Made by a program: the position numbers and the translations under genes. From JAAELZ01 sp965223465 (GTDB taxonomy: Bacteria; Pseudomonadota; Gammaproteobacteria; Arenicellales; Poriferihabitantaceae), in NCBI GenBank assembly GCA_965223465.1, contig OZ245025.1:1860001-1924000 (forward strand): DNA of 64,000 nucleotides, given 5' to 3'. Every line of letters begins with the position of its first letter. Within the stretch, counting starts at the first letter, position 1. Of the stretch, positions 17,758-26,252 are shown piece after piece. Under the pieces are notes generated by a model. The model was not told the DNA's origin and made no database searches. It saw only the letters and a list, made by a program, of their open reading frames with translations.

Positions 17758-19010
17758 CAGCGATCTACCTCTCCAAAAACCAAATCCTGAGTACCAATAA
17801 TGGCCACCATATCAGCCAGCATATGCCCGCGCGACATTTCGTCCAACGCCGAGATATGCGCAAATCCCGGCGCGCGAATTTTCAGGCGATACGGTTTATT
17901 GGTCCCATCGGAAATAATATAGGTTCCAAACTCTCCTTTGGGATGCTCTATCGCGCAATAGGCTTCACCTTCTGGCAACGAGTAACCCTCGGTGAATAAT
18001 TTAAAATGCTGAATCAAGGATTCCATTTCCTGTTTCACGCGAGGACGAGCGGGTGGAGCAAGTTTGCTATCTTGTGCCATGACTGGGCCAGGGTTGACGC
18101 GCAGCCAGTCGACACACTGTTTGATAATTCGATTGGATTGACGCATCTCCTCCATGCGCAGCAAGTAGCGATCATAGCTATCGCCGTTGGTACCCAACGG
18201 AATATCGAACTCAAGTTGATCATATACTTCATAGGGTTGTTTGCGGCGTAAATCCCACTCCACCCCTGAACCGCGCAACATTGGACCACTAAATCCCAGT
18301 GCAATCGCACGCTCGGGGGTCACGATACCAACATCTACGGTACGCTGCTTCCAGATGCGGTTGTCCGACAATAAGGTTTCATATTCATCCACATACCCGG
18401 GGAAGCGCTCGGTAAAAGCCTCCAGAAAATCCAGCAAGCTGCCCGAGCGATCCTCGTTACGCTTTTCGGTTTGTTTGTCGTTGAAGCGCTTATTGGGCTC
18501 GTATTGTGGCATTTCATCCGGCAAATCCCGATAAACACCACCCGGGCGATAATAGGTCGCATGCATCCGCGCGCCACTCACTGCCTCATACGCATCCATT
18601 AAATCTTCGCGTTCGCGAAAGGCATATAAAAACATGGTCATGGCACCCACATCCAAACCATGCGCGCCGATCCAGAGCAGGTGATTGAGGATTCGCGTAA
18701 TTTCATCGAACATCACGCGTATATACTGCGCTCGAATTGGTGGCGTGACGCCATACAATTTTTCGATGGTCATCACGTATGCATGCTCATTGCACATCAT
18801 CGAGACGTAATCAAGCCGATCCATATAACCGATGCTTTGATTATATGGCTTGGATTCAGCCAGTTTTTCAGTACCGCGGTGCAATAAACCAATATGCGGG
18901 TCGACGCGATCAATCACTTCGCCGTCCATTTCCATGACTACTCGCAACACGCCATGCGCCGCCGGATGCTGCGGGCCAAAATTCATGGTGTAGTTATGAA
19001 TCTCAGCCAT
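17757..19010 (-). CDS. nuoD: NADH-quinone oxidoreductase subunit D
   Basis: 49-kDa-type subunit forming the quinone site with NuoB. The 417-residue protein starts MAEIHNYTMNFGPQHPAAHG, which is the conserved N-terminus, so I use the ATG at 19010 rather than a TTG at 19019. Other marks are HIGLLHRGTEKL, DYVSMMCNEHAY, RPGGVYRDLP and a C-terminal FGEVDR. nuoC and nuoD are separate genes here, unlike the fused nuoCD of enteric bacteria; one base separates them. Confidence 0.97.
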   Translation of the reverse strand: MAEIHNYTMNFGPQHPAAHGVLRVVMEMDGEVIDRVDPHIGLLHRGTEKLAESKPYNQSIGYMDRLDYVSMMCNEHAYVMTIEKLYGVTPPIRAQYIRVMFDEITRILNHLLWIGAHGLDVGAMTMFLYAFREREDLMDAYEAVSGARMHATYYRPGGVYRDLPDEMPQYEPNKRFNDKQTEKRNEDRSGSLLDFLEAFTERFPGYVDEYETLLSDNRIWKQRTVDVGIVTPERAIALGFSGPMLRGSGVEWDLRRKQPYEVYDQLEFDIPLGTNGDSYDRYLLRMEEMRQSNRIIKQCVDWLRVNPGPVMAQDSKLAPPARPRVKQEMESLIQHFKLFTEGYSLPEGEAYCAIEHPKGEFGTYIISDGTNKPYRLKIRAPGFAHISALDEMSRGHMLADMVAIIGTQDLVFGEVDR

Positions 19011-19011
19011 C

Positions 19012-19608
19012 TTATTCAACTTCCAGCTCAGTTCGATTTACGCGCGGTGTCAAAATACGTGGCACAACTGTGACGGGCTCGTAAATAACGCGCCCTTTTT
19101 CTTCGTCATAGCGCATTTCGACATGCCCGGATAAAGGGAAATCTTTGCGAAATGGGTGACCAATAAATCCGTAATCGGTCAGAATTCTGCGTAGATCGGG
19201 GTGTCCGGAAAATGCAATACCCATGACATCAAACGCTTCGCGCTCGAACCAGTCTGCCACCGGCCAAATTTCGATAACCGAATCAATCATGGGTGGCTCT
19301 CCGTCGAGAAAAGTTTTCACCCTTACCCGCCAGTTAAGCGCTATCGACTGCAAGTGATAGACCACAGCAAATCTAGGCTTTTCCCACGCTCTGTCTAAAT
19401 GATCGGTGAATTTCGAGTAATCGACTCCACACAAATCAATAAGCTGGTCAAACTGGGTGGCCCTATCATCTCGCATTACTTGTAGTGCGGATTTAATATT
19501 TTCGGGTGCAACCTCTATAGTGAGTTCGTCAAATGCCAGCTTGGTGTCGAGCAGCTGTTCGCCTAAGCAAGCGTCGATCGCAGACCGTAATGAGGTAAGC
19601 TTGCTCAT
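19012..19608 (-). CDS. nuoC: NADH-quinone oxidoreductase subunit C
   Basis: 30-kDa-type peripheral subunit that braces the Q module. The 198-residue protein has the signature ERECFDVMG-like region (here FEREAFDVMGIAFSGHPDLRR) followed by LTDYGFIGHPFRKDFPLSG. The C-terminus ILTPRVNRTELEVE is ordinary. It is six bases after nuoB. Confidence 0.97.
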   Translation of the reverse strand: MSKLTSLRSAIDACLGEQLLDTKLAFDELTIEVAPENIKSALQVMRDDRATQFDQLIDLCGVDYSKFTDHLDRAWEKPRFAVVYHLQSIALNWRVRVKTFLDGEPPMIDSVIEIWPVADWFEREAFDVMGIAFSGHPDLRRILTDYGFIGHPFRKDFPLSGHVEMRYDEEKGRVIYEPVTVVPRILTPRVNRTELEVE

Positions 19609-19614
19609 GGAAAA

Positions 19615-20094
19615 CTACGCGGTTCTGGCAATGGTATTGGTGCGCACTTTTTTGTGCAGCTGCAACACACCATAAATCAGTGCTTCTGCAGTAGGTGGGC
19701 AACCCGGCACGTATATATCCACTGGTACGATGCGATCCGCCCCGCGTACCACTGAATACGAATAATGATAATAACCTCCCCCATTGGCGCAGGAGCCCAT
19801 TGATATTACCCAACGTGGCTCAGCCATTTGGTCGTACACTTTACGTAAAGCGGGCGCCATTTTATTAGTTAAGGTCCCTGCAATAATCATGACGTCAGAT
19901 TGACGTGGGCTAGGGCGAAACAACATACCAAAACGATCCAGATCATAGCGCGCCGCGCCGGCTTGCATCATCTCGACCGCGCAGCAAGCCAAACCAAATG
20001 TCATTGGCCACATCGAGCCGGTTCGCGCCCAGTTGATTAGATCATCCAGACGCGCGGTCGCAAAACCTTCTTTGAATTGACCTTCTATTGACAT
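19615..20094 (-). CDS. nuoB: NADH-quinone oxidoreductase subunit B
   Basis: PSST-type subunit carrying cluster N2, which passes electrons to quinone. Cluster ligands are in GLACCAVEMM, GSCANGG and VPGCPPTAEAL. The ATG at 20094 gives the family's usual N-terminus MSIEGQFKEGF and 159 residues. Longer in-frame starts (ATG 20142, TTG 20154) would lie inside nuoA and are rejected. No strong ribosome site precedes 20094, so translation may depend on coupling to nuoA, whose stop is 13 bases upstream. Confidence 0.96.
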   Translation of the reverse strand: MSIEGQFKEGFATARLDDLINWARTGSMWPMTFGLACCAVEMMQAGAARYDLDRFGMLFRPSPRQSDVMIIAGTLTNKMAPALRKVYDQMAEPRWVISMGSCANGGGYYHYSYSVVRGADRIVPVDIYVPGCPPTAEALIYGVLQLHKKVRTNTIARTA

Positions 20095-20107
20095 AATAGT
20101 TTGTTGA

Positions 20108-20464
20108 TTAATCCCACTCGAGTGCGCCGTTTTTCCACTCATAAATAAAGCCAATGATCAGTACCACTAGAAATATGACCATTGCCCAGAAACCAAATAA
20201 TCCGACCTCGTCTAACACCACTGCCCACGGGAACAAAAAGGCGATTTCCAAGTCAAAAATAATAAATAAAATCGCCACCAGATAAAAACGTACATCGAAC
20301 TGAGAACGCGCATCATCAAAGGCCTCAAACCCGCACTCGTAGGGCGATAATTTTTGATCATCCGGTCGATTTGGCGACAATAGCAGACCAATGCCGATCG
20401 CCGCTGCACCGATAAACAGGCCAATGCCAATAAATATTAAAATGGGGAGGTAATTTGCTAACAC
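20108..20464 (-). CDS. nuoA: NADH-quinone oxidoreductase subunit A
   Basis: Small membrane subunit with three spans, at the interface of the two arms. The protein has 118 residues. The loop SPYECGFEAFDDARSQFDVRFY and the third-span segment IFDLEIAFLFPWAV are diagnostic. The start is a GTG at 20464, giving MLANYLP, as in related NuoA proteins. There is no ribosome site. Instead a perfect TATAAT ends seven bases before the GTG, so the operon mRNA probably begins at the start codon itself. Confidence 0.96.
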   Translation of the reverse strand: MLANYLPILIFIGIGLFIGAAAIGIGLLLSPNRPDDQKLSPYECGFEAFDDARSQFDVRFYLVAILFIIFDLEIAFLFPWAVVLDEVGLFGFWAMVIFLVVLIIGFIYEWKNGALEWD

Positions 20465-20476
20465 AGCGCGATTATA
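20465..20476 (-). promoter_or_regulatory. Perfect -10 box placed for leaderless nuoA transcription
   Basis: On the minus strand TATAAT occupies 20476-20471, followed by CGCGCT and the GTG of nuoA at 20464. A -10 element spans -12 to -7, so +1 falls on the G of GTG. No good -35 is seen; TAGAAC lies 18 bases upstream. Confidence 0.6.
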
Positions 20477-20555
20477 GTGCCTCGGCGATACTAAGTTCTA
20501 CCCATACATTTGCAAAAACTAATATGAGCGCTAAAAAATGTGATAACTACACTCG

Positions 20556-22976
20556 TTAAGATTCTGGTGGCGTTCGCATTAGGCCAAATTTACGTAGTAA
20601 ACGATCAAACCGGCCTCCTGCGACAACGGCTTGCTGCGCCCAATCAATTTTTTTCTCGAGATCTTTAAGTGTATCACTCAAATCGGTGATTCGCTCTTGA
20701 TATCTATCAAGAATATGTTGACGTAACCTAACTCGATAGGCTGCGCGAACGGCCTCATCTCTGAGCATGCTACGTGCAGATAGCATATTTTTGTCCGACG
20801 CGTGATCAAATAGTAATTTGAGCTCGATTGAATCTATGTTTTCTCCCCAATCGACCGCTTGTAAATCCAGTATCAAGTTGGCCTCCGAAGAAGTTAACAT
20901 GAACCTGTCACCAGCTATTTTCCGCATCCCTTTAAGCTTTGCGCGAGCAAACAATTCTTGTGCAGAATCAATCGTGTAAACCTGCTCGCGGTCTTGATTA
21001 ATTCGGGTTACCGTTAGACTTAAACCTCTAAATTCCAGCCAACCGCGAAAAACATGTAGCACTTCGGCTGGGGGATCAAGCCTTAAATACCGATGCGTTG
21101 TCAGCATTTCTGGCAACATTAGTTTAACATTTACGCCAAACTCAAAATCTATTTCCACACTCACGGAATGATCCAAATGCCATATATCTTCAACCTGGGA
21201 CCAATATGCTCTGACCTCCATTGGCATATTTGGCTGCTCGAATGATTGGCTCTTGTGCCATTGATATATAGGCGTCGCCAACATCGGCTCAAGCTGCTGG
21301 TTGAATTGTGGTCTTGAAACCTGGCCATACATCTGGGTTTCGAATTGCAAACAATCATCACGATGCTGTTTATAGTCCAAACCTAATTGCTCAAATCCCC
21401 AGCTGACAAAATCTTCAATAGTTAGAATCAAGGGGAATTCCCTGTCTAGGGATGCCATGCCGCATGCTGTGTGAAAAGCATTGAGTTCCATATCAGCTAA
21501 GATATCGCGCGCATTCAAGGCAAAATGAAATAGCGCGCGGAACATGATAATTTCTTTGTTGACAGCTTTAACCGCGTGCCATTCCTGATCTATCAAATGC
21601 CAGTTGTTCTCATCATCAACAATAATATTCTGCGGCAACGCATCAACATATGGTGCGGTATCTGATGCCAAGACCTCATCCAGAAACTGGCTATATTTCT
21701 GGATATGCAAAGATAGCTCCTCGTAACTTGACACCACGCTAAGTGCTCGATACCAAATTTGTTCTAAAACCTGTCCGTCGATGAACGGTTCATCTGTTAT
21801 GCGCTGTTGCTTCACTACTATGCTTTCTGGCGGCGCTGCGTGAGACAAAGGCACACGCTCTACAGTACTTTTTTCCGATTTTTTCGTGACTTGTAGGCGA
21901 TACGCTAAATTTCGCCTTACGCTGGCAAAACGCACAAAATCAAAATCGACGGTTTGTTTGACTTGATCGGCTGATTTACCCAACACAATTAAAAACGAGT
22001 TGGCAAATTCATCCAGGCAACTGGTTTGACTCGCTGTGTACCAAAATTGTGCCTCCGAAAGCTGGGGTTGCCACATGGCAAAATAGTCGCGTGAATAAAT
22101 GCCGCCGAGCACTTGTTCGGGGTGCTTGCTGTTGGTTAGAAACTGATCGGATAGTATTGCATCAGGCACTTTGTAATCTGGAAAAGGATAACAAAAAACA
22201 TAATCTTGTAACCCCAGCTCGCTAAAAATATCGCACCATTGCTGCTTGCTCCAGGTACGAATCCCACGGGTTAGCGCTCCACTAAGCGGCTCGGGATAGC
22301 CCAGCAACCCGATATTGGGTACATTGAGATGATCTTCGCTCGCACCCGCAAGATACTTAAATCCGGTGCGGTTTTCTATCGCGATAAGTATCTGCCCATA
22401 GTCGCTCAAAGCAGCATAGGCTTGTCGCAGAGTTTGTTTTAACTGAGCTTCCGGATCGGTCTTTTCCGTCGCGTAAGCACCCGAGTATTCCAACACCCCG
22501 GTAAAAACGATTAAATCGTAATGCTGCGCAACCAACTCAAGTGCATGATAATTGGAACTGACAATGTGTACATTATCCAACTCAGCACAGCGCAGGCGTG
22601 CAATCTGCGCGCGTGGTAAAGCACCTTCAATCGCATCCACCTGATATCCCTGTTCTCCTAGGAATCGGGTAATCGCACCACAACCACATCCGACTTCCAG
22701 TACCGTTTTCACCCCTTCCAGGTTCAGCCCACGATAAATATTAGATCGCTTGGAACCTAGGTGATACTCCAAAGCCCAGTCATCCCAAGCCTGGTCCAAT
22801 TCTTCGGAGAATACTGAACGATCCTGAGCCGCTGTTACGCGTTCGTATAACGCAGCCTCCGTCTCATCTCCATCGGTGTATTCAATATAGGTACGATCGG
22901 ATTCATCCGTCTTAACCCATACACCACTTTCGAGCTGAGTGAGCGTATTGCACTGGATTAGTTCCGATTCAGTCAT
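20556..22976 (-). CDS. SAM methyltransferase / kinase-like / coiled-coil protein, possibly WbdD-like
   Basis: An 806-residue multi-domain protein. Residues 85-200 are a class I SAM-dependent methyltransferase: LEVGCGCGAITRFL at 93-106, then DAIEG and VFTGVLEYSG. Residues about 350-500 contain VDALPQN (Asp445, Pro448, Asn450) and HLIDQEW (Asp463, Glu465), which resembles the catalytic and metal-binding loops of aminoglycoside/choline-kinase folds. Residues about 755-790 form a predicted coiled coil (RYQERITDLSDTLKDLEKKI). A methyltransferase-kinase-coiled-coil order is that of WbdD, which caps O-antigen chains. A simpler reading is a glycan-linked methyltransferase with an unknown C-terminal part. 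Its promoter is predicted leaderless, and it sits between nuoA and tRNA-Leu with no glycan neighbour. Confidence 0.6.
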   Translation of the reverse strand: MTESELIQCNTLTQLESGVWVKTDESDRTYIEYTDGDETEAALYERVTAAQDRSVFSEELDQAWDDWALEYHLGSKRSNIYRGLNLEGVKTVLEVGCGCGAITRFLGEQGYQVDAIEGALPRAQIARLRCAELDNVHIVSSNYHALELVAQHYDLIVFTGVLEYSGAYATEKTDPEAQLKQTLRQAYAALSDYGQILIAIENRTGFKYLAGASEDHLNVPNIGLLGYPEPLSGALTRGIRTWSKQQWCDIFSELGLQDYVFCYPFPDYKVPDAILSDQFLTNSKHPEQVLGGIYSRDYFAMWQPQLSEAQFWYTASQTSCLDEFANSFLIVLGKSADQVKQTVDFDFVRFASVRRNLAYRLQVTKKSEKSTVERVPLSHAAPPESIVVKQQRITDEPFIDGQVLEQIWYRALSVVSSYEELSLHIQKYSQFLDEVLASDTAPYVDALPQNIIVDDENNWHLIDQEWHAVKAVNKEIIMFRALFHFALNARDILADMELNAFHTACGMASLDREFPLILTIEDFVSWGFEQLGLDYKQHRDDCLQFETQMYGQVSRPQFNQQLEPMLATPIYQWHKSQSFEQPNMPMEVRAYWSQVEDIWHLDHSVSVEIDFEFGVNVKLMLPEMLTTHRYLRLDPPAEVLHVFRGWLEFRGLSLTVTRINQDREQVYTIDSAQELFARAKLKGMRKIAGDRFMLTSSEANLILDLQAVDWGENIDSIELKLLFDHASDKNMLSARSMLRDEAVRAAYRVRLRQHILDRYQERITDLSDTLKDLEKKIDWAQQAVVAGGRFDRLLRKFGLMRTPPES

Positions 22977-22988
22977 AACGTTATTATA
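22977..22988 (-). promoter_or_regulatory. Perfect -10 box placed for leaderless transcription of the methyltransferase gene
   Basis: On the minus strand TATAAT at 22988-22983 is followed by AACGTT and the ATG at 22976. The spacing equals that at nuoA. No ribosome site precedes the ATG. Confidence 0.6.
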
Positions 22989-23216
22989 TTGAAATTAAAC
23001 AGATTAATTACGAAACACGCAGATCGAGCAAAGAAAATCAGTGAGCGGTAGAAATCATTCTATGATAGCAACATGTCAAAGCCTCTGACCTATGTAAGAG
23101 CCCCTATATCTTACTCCTTTTCATTCTTGATTATTTTCCATAAATATAATTTGCTGCGATTATTGGTTTCACGCAAAGACGACGGAAAATAATCATAAGC
23201 AAGATAATCGGTTTGT

Positions 23217-24467
23217 TTATTTGGTGGGATAGTTATCGCATAGAACGGTTTCTATAGACAGCTTACCATCCGGCGTAGCTCCATCAGCGTCATTTATTCC
23301 CGTGTAACTGATGAACATCCAATCATTATAATCTTGAAGCGTGGAGAATTCTGAGCTACAACCTTGATTTGGGTTAATATTATAAGTAACGCTGCTTTCT
23401 AAGACGCTGTTGCTATTCCAATCGATGGGTACGTTGTTACACATACCTTGGAATTCATTAAGTACTAATTCATTCAAATCTTGGCGTACGCCAGTGGAAT
23501 AATTTAATATATCATCCCCACCTAGCAAACAGTCGCTATCTACCCCTGGAAATTGATAATCATAATTCATAACCGAATTATAATTTGGTTTGCGGTTGCA
23601 GTTTTCAAATCCACCATGCCGCAAATTAAGATTGTGCCCGAGCTCATGCACGATCGTGTTCGCAACCCATTGATCATTACCATACCACCAAACTGAAGAA
23701 ACAATAAAATCATCGCCATTAATCTCGGCCAATCCAGAGCTGGCCGTTGTCCCATTGGCGTATTGATGCGGCATTATTACATAGTGGAAATATCCGTGAC
23801 GATTAGCAGAAAAATTGATGGATTTATGTTCTAAAAATTCCCCTCCTAAATACCCATTAATAAACCCATTTGAATCGAAAATATAATTACCACCGGAGAA
23901 TATTCCGCCTTGTCCATAATCCTGAATAACGTCAACACCCATAGTCCCATCTGGATTCACAACGGGAGCATTTTTGAAAACGGCTCTTACTTTGTTAATA
24001 GCAATTATCGAAGGCCTATGTGTGTGATCAGAACCGCCTAAATCATCATCAAACCAGTCATATTCAATAAAAATATTCTTTTTTAAAGGATTTGCTCCCA
24101 TGCCGGGCAAGTTCAAACCTGCTGTAGTACCAAGAACCTCATCACCATCGTTGATACTGTCTCCATCCGTATCTGGATTATTTGGATCAGTACCTGTATC
24201 GCCCGCGTCAACAAAGATACTTGTATTGGTTTCCACACAATTTAATAAACGATCAAAATCGTTATCCCCGGTATCGTTACAATCAGGTGGAATAGATGCC
24301 TCATCATCCAACAAAAACAATGTGATTATAGGTAAGGTATTTTTAGGTTGAGCGCTCAGGGTTTTGTCGTTACCGGCGTACCCACTTATCGAAAGAACAG
24401 TCGAAATAGTTATAATTGCCGTTACAATAATTTTAAAAATAAATATTCTGACGCTGTTGTCAAACAA
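23217..24467 (-). CDS. Secreted metzincin-like zinc protease with calcium-binding repeat
   Basis: A 416-residue exported protein. The N-terminus is a long hydrophobic segment ending near SGYAG, consistent with a signal peptide. Residues about 88-112 hold a thrombospondin-type-3-like calcium motif (TDPNNPDTDGDSINDGDE). The catalytic site is HELGHNLNLRH at 274-284, the HExxHxxxxxH zinc motif of metzincins, and SVMNYDYQFPG supplies the Met-turn at Met300. Several cysteines suggest disulfides. The start is uncertain: the listed TTG at 24467 is the only convenient codon and has no clear ribosome site. With the methyltransferase gene it interrupts the usual tRNA-Leu/nuoA junction. The substrate is unknown. 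Confidence 0.8.
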   Translation of the reverse strand: MFDNSVRIFIFKIIVTAIITISTVLSISGYAGNDKTLSAQPKNTLPIITLFLLDDEASIPPDCNDTGDNDFDRLLNCVETNTSIFVDAGDTGTDPNNPDTDGDSINDGDEVLGTTAGLNLPGMGANPLKKNIFIEYDWFDDDLGGSDHTHRPSIIAINKVRAVFKNAPVVNPDGTMGVDVIQDYGQGGIFSGGNYIFDSNGFINGYLGGEFLEHKSINFSANRHGYFHYVIMPHQYANGTTASSGLAEINGDDFIVSSVWWYGNDQWVANTIVHELGHNLNLRHGGFENCNRKPNYNSVMNYDYQFPGVDSDCLLGGDDILNYSTGVRQDLNELVLNEFQGMCNNVPIDWNSNSVLESSVTYNINPNQGCSSEFSTLQDYNDWMFISYTGINDADGATPDGKLSIETVLCDNYPTK

Positions 24468-24699
24468 TTACATTTCTCACTGTTGGAAATAATTCAAGAA
24501 TCTCTGACAAGGGTACCCTGACTGACCGGAAACTTAAAAACATGCTTTTTTGCTATTCACCAAATAACACATTATCAGATTCTTTGTCATTAATACACTC
24601 TACTCAGTATTAACGATAAGATTCGTTGTAGTCTTGCTTACCCGAATTATTTTATTTTTTTAAATATAGGGCGCTACCAAAACTAATAAAACGAAAGAA

Positions 24700-24784
24700 T
24701 GGTGCCGATGGCCGGAGTCGAACCGGCACAGCTTGCGCTACACGCCCCTCAAGCGTGCGTGTCTACCAATTTCACCACATCGGC
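24700..24784 (-). tRNA. leuU: tRNA-Leu (anticodon GAG)
   Basis: On the minus strand the gene begins GCCGATGTGGTGAAATTGG and ends GGCCATCGGCACCA, so CCA is encoded. The acceptor arms pair GCCGATG with CATCGGC. The anticodon loop reads CTTGAGG, giving GAG. It has a type II extra arm and the T-loop GTTCGACTC. It is 85 nt long. Its position between secG and the nuo operon is common in proteobacteria. Confidence 0.96.
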
Positions 24785-24802
24785 TTTATTCGCTTCTCTT
24801 AG

Positions 24803-25222
24803 CTATTCAGGCACTTTAGGTACATCAACTTGAGGCACATCAACCTGGCCTTCTGATTGGTCCGCTGCTTCACTATCTGCTTGCTCTGTCGGTGCTGCGG
24901 GCACATCAGACTCTGGCGCAGACTGTTCCACGGGTTCCACCTGATCGACCACACTGTCCGATATAACGCTGGTGCTACTACCCCCACGTGTGGCATACAG
25001 ATAAGCCAGTGTCAGCGTGGTTAAGAAAAATATGGTTGCGACAATCGCGGTTGTGCGGGTTAAAAAATTGGCTGACCCACGCGCGCCAAATAAAGACTGA
25101 GAAGAGCCTCCGCCACCAAATGCCGCTCCTGCTTGCGCGCCCTTACCTTGCTGGAGTAAAACCAGAACAACCAGCGCCACGGCCATCACCAGGTGCACGA
25201 TTAACAATAAGTTCTCTATCAT
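24803..25222 (-). CDS. secG: Preprotein translocase subunit SecG
   Basis: Small inner-membrane component of SecYEG with two spans. The ATG at 25222 gives MIENLLLIVHLVMAVALVVLVLLQQGKGAQAG, the conserved start; the frame extends further upstream to 25270, but that part overlaps tpiA and is not SecG-like. Core features are GAAFGGGGSSQSLFGARGSANFLTR and a second span, IVATIFFLTTLTLAYLY. The last 50 residues form an acidic, Pro/Val-rich tail (QVDVPQVDVPKVPE), longer than in E. coli. The gene lies 32 bases after tpiA. Confidence 0.95.
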   Translation of the reverse strand: MIENLLLIVHLVMAVALVVLVLLQQGKGAQAGAAFGGGGSSQSLFGARGSANFLTRTTAIVATIFFLTTLTLAYLYATRGGSSTSVISDSVVDQVEPVEQSAPESDVPAAPTEQADSEAADQSEGQVDVPQVDVPKVPE

Positions 25223-25254
25223 AGTTTCGTCTCGTTTATAGATACTTCGTCTTG

Positions 25255-26004
25255 TTAGGCTGCGGCGCAAATACCCAAGAAATCTTCTGCAGTTAAGGCC
25301 GCTCCGCCAATCAGGCCACCATCAATATCAGGTTTACCAATCAATTCCGCTGCATTGGAAGGCTTCATGCTGCCGCCATATAAAATGCGACACTGCTGGG
25401 CGATGTTTTCGTCACGCTCCGCAAGCATTCCACGAATAAATGCATGTACTTCTTGTGCCTGTTCAGGAGTGGCGGTTAACCCGGTTCCGATAGCCCAAAC
25501 CGGTTCATACGCGATCACACATTTGCTAAAACTATCAATACCAATTTTATCCAGCACGGCCTTGAGCTGGGTGCCAACCACGGTTTCAGTCACCCCGGTT
25601 TCGCGCTCTTGCTGCGATTCGCCCAAACAAATAATCGGGGTTAAGCCTGCTGTCAAAGCAACTTGTGTTTTGTCCGCTACCAATTCGTCGGTATCGCCAT
25701 AAAACTGACGTCGCTCAGAATGCCCGACGATAACGTACTGACATCCCGCATCAAGTAACATCGCTGCTGAAGTCTGGCCGGTAAACGCGCCGCCCTCGTT
25801 TACATCGAGATCTTGGCCACCTACCGCTACTTTAGTGCTAGATAAGGCATCTGCAGCGGTTGAGATCAAAATGGCCGGTGGGCATACCAAAATATCAACC
25901 TCGCCCACTGACGATAATCCTTCATCAATACCCTGACACAATTGTTTCGTCATGGCTTGGGTACCATTCATTTTCCAGTTACCTGCTACAAGGGGTGTTC
26001 GCAT
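25255..26004 (-). CDS. tpiA: Triosephosphate isomerase
   Basis: Interconverts DHAP and glyceraldehyde-3-phosphate in glycolysis and gluconeogenesis. The 249-residue TIM barrel shows GNWKMNG (Asn and Lys of the active site), VIVGHSERR (catalytic His) and YEPVWAIGTG (catalytic Glu and the mobile loop). The C-terminal phosphate site is LYGGSMKPSN and DGGLIGGAAL. The ATG at 26004 has GAGG eight bases upstream. The DHAP made by the aldolase at 2745-3395 would feed this enzyme. Confidence 0.98.
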   Translation of the reverse strand: MRTPLVAGNWKMNGTQAMTKQLCQGIDEGLSSVGEVDILVCPPAILISTAADALSSTKVAVGGQDLDVNEGGAFTGQTSAAMLLDAGCQYVIVGHSERRQFYGDTDELVADKTQVALTAGLTPIICLGESQQERETGVTETVVGTQLKAVLDKIGIDSFSKCVIAYEPVWAIGTGLTATPEQAQEVHAFIRGMLAERDENIAQQCRILYGGSMKPSNAAELIGKPDIDGGLIGGAALTAEDFLGICAAA

Positions 26005-26252
26005 GGGCTTGCCTCAATCTTATGTTGGGTACAACAGCGCATTGTGCGGCTGCAATAAAAAAGGGACGCGATGTTACCGCTCTGTTTAATATATTGCAAT
26101 GCGCTTGGCACACAAAGCATAATCGCGGCATCTAAATAATTTTACATTTACATCATTACCAATCCGTTGATTGTTGTTTTAAAACACGCACATAGACTTA
26201 GAATCAATTACATTACGCTTGCTGGATCGTAAATAAGCAGAGAAAACCCAAT

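Noticed and set aside
20095..20154. Longer N-terminus of nuoB
   Set aside because: It would overlap nuoA by about 47 bases, and the family N-terminus MSIEG begins at 20094.
25223..25270. Longer N-terminus of secG
   Set aside because: The extra residues overlap tpiA and are basic, not part of the SecG first membrane span.
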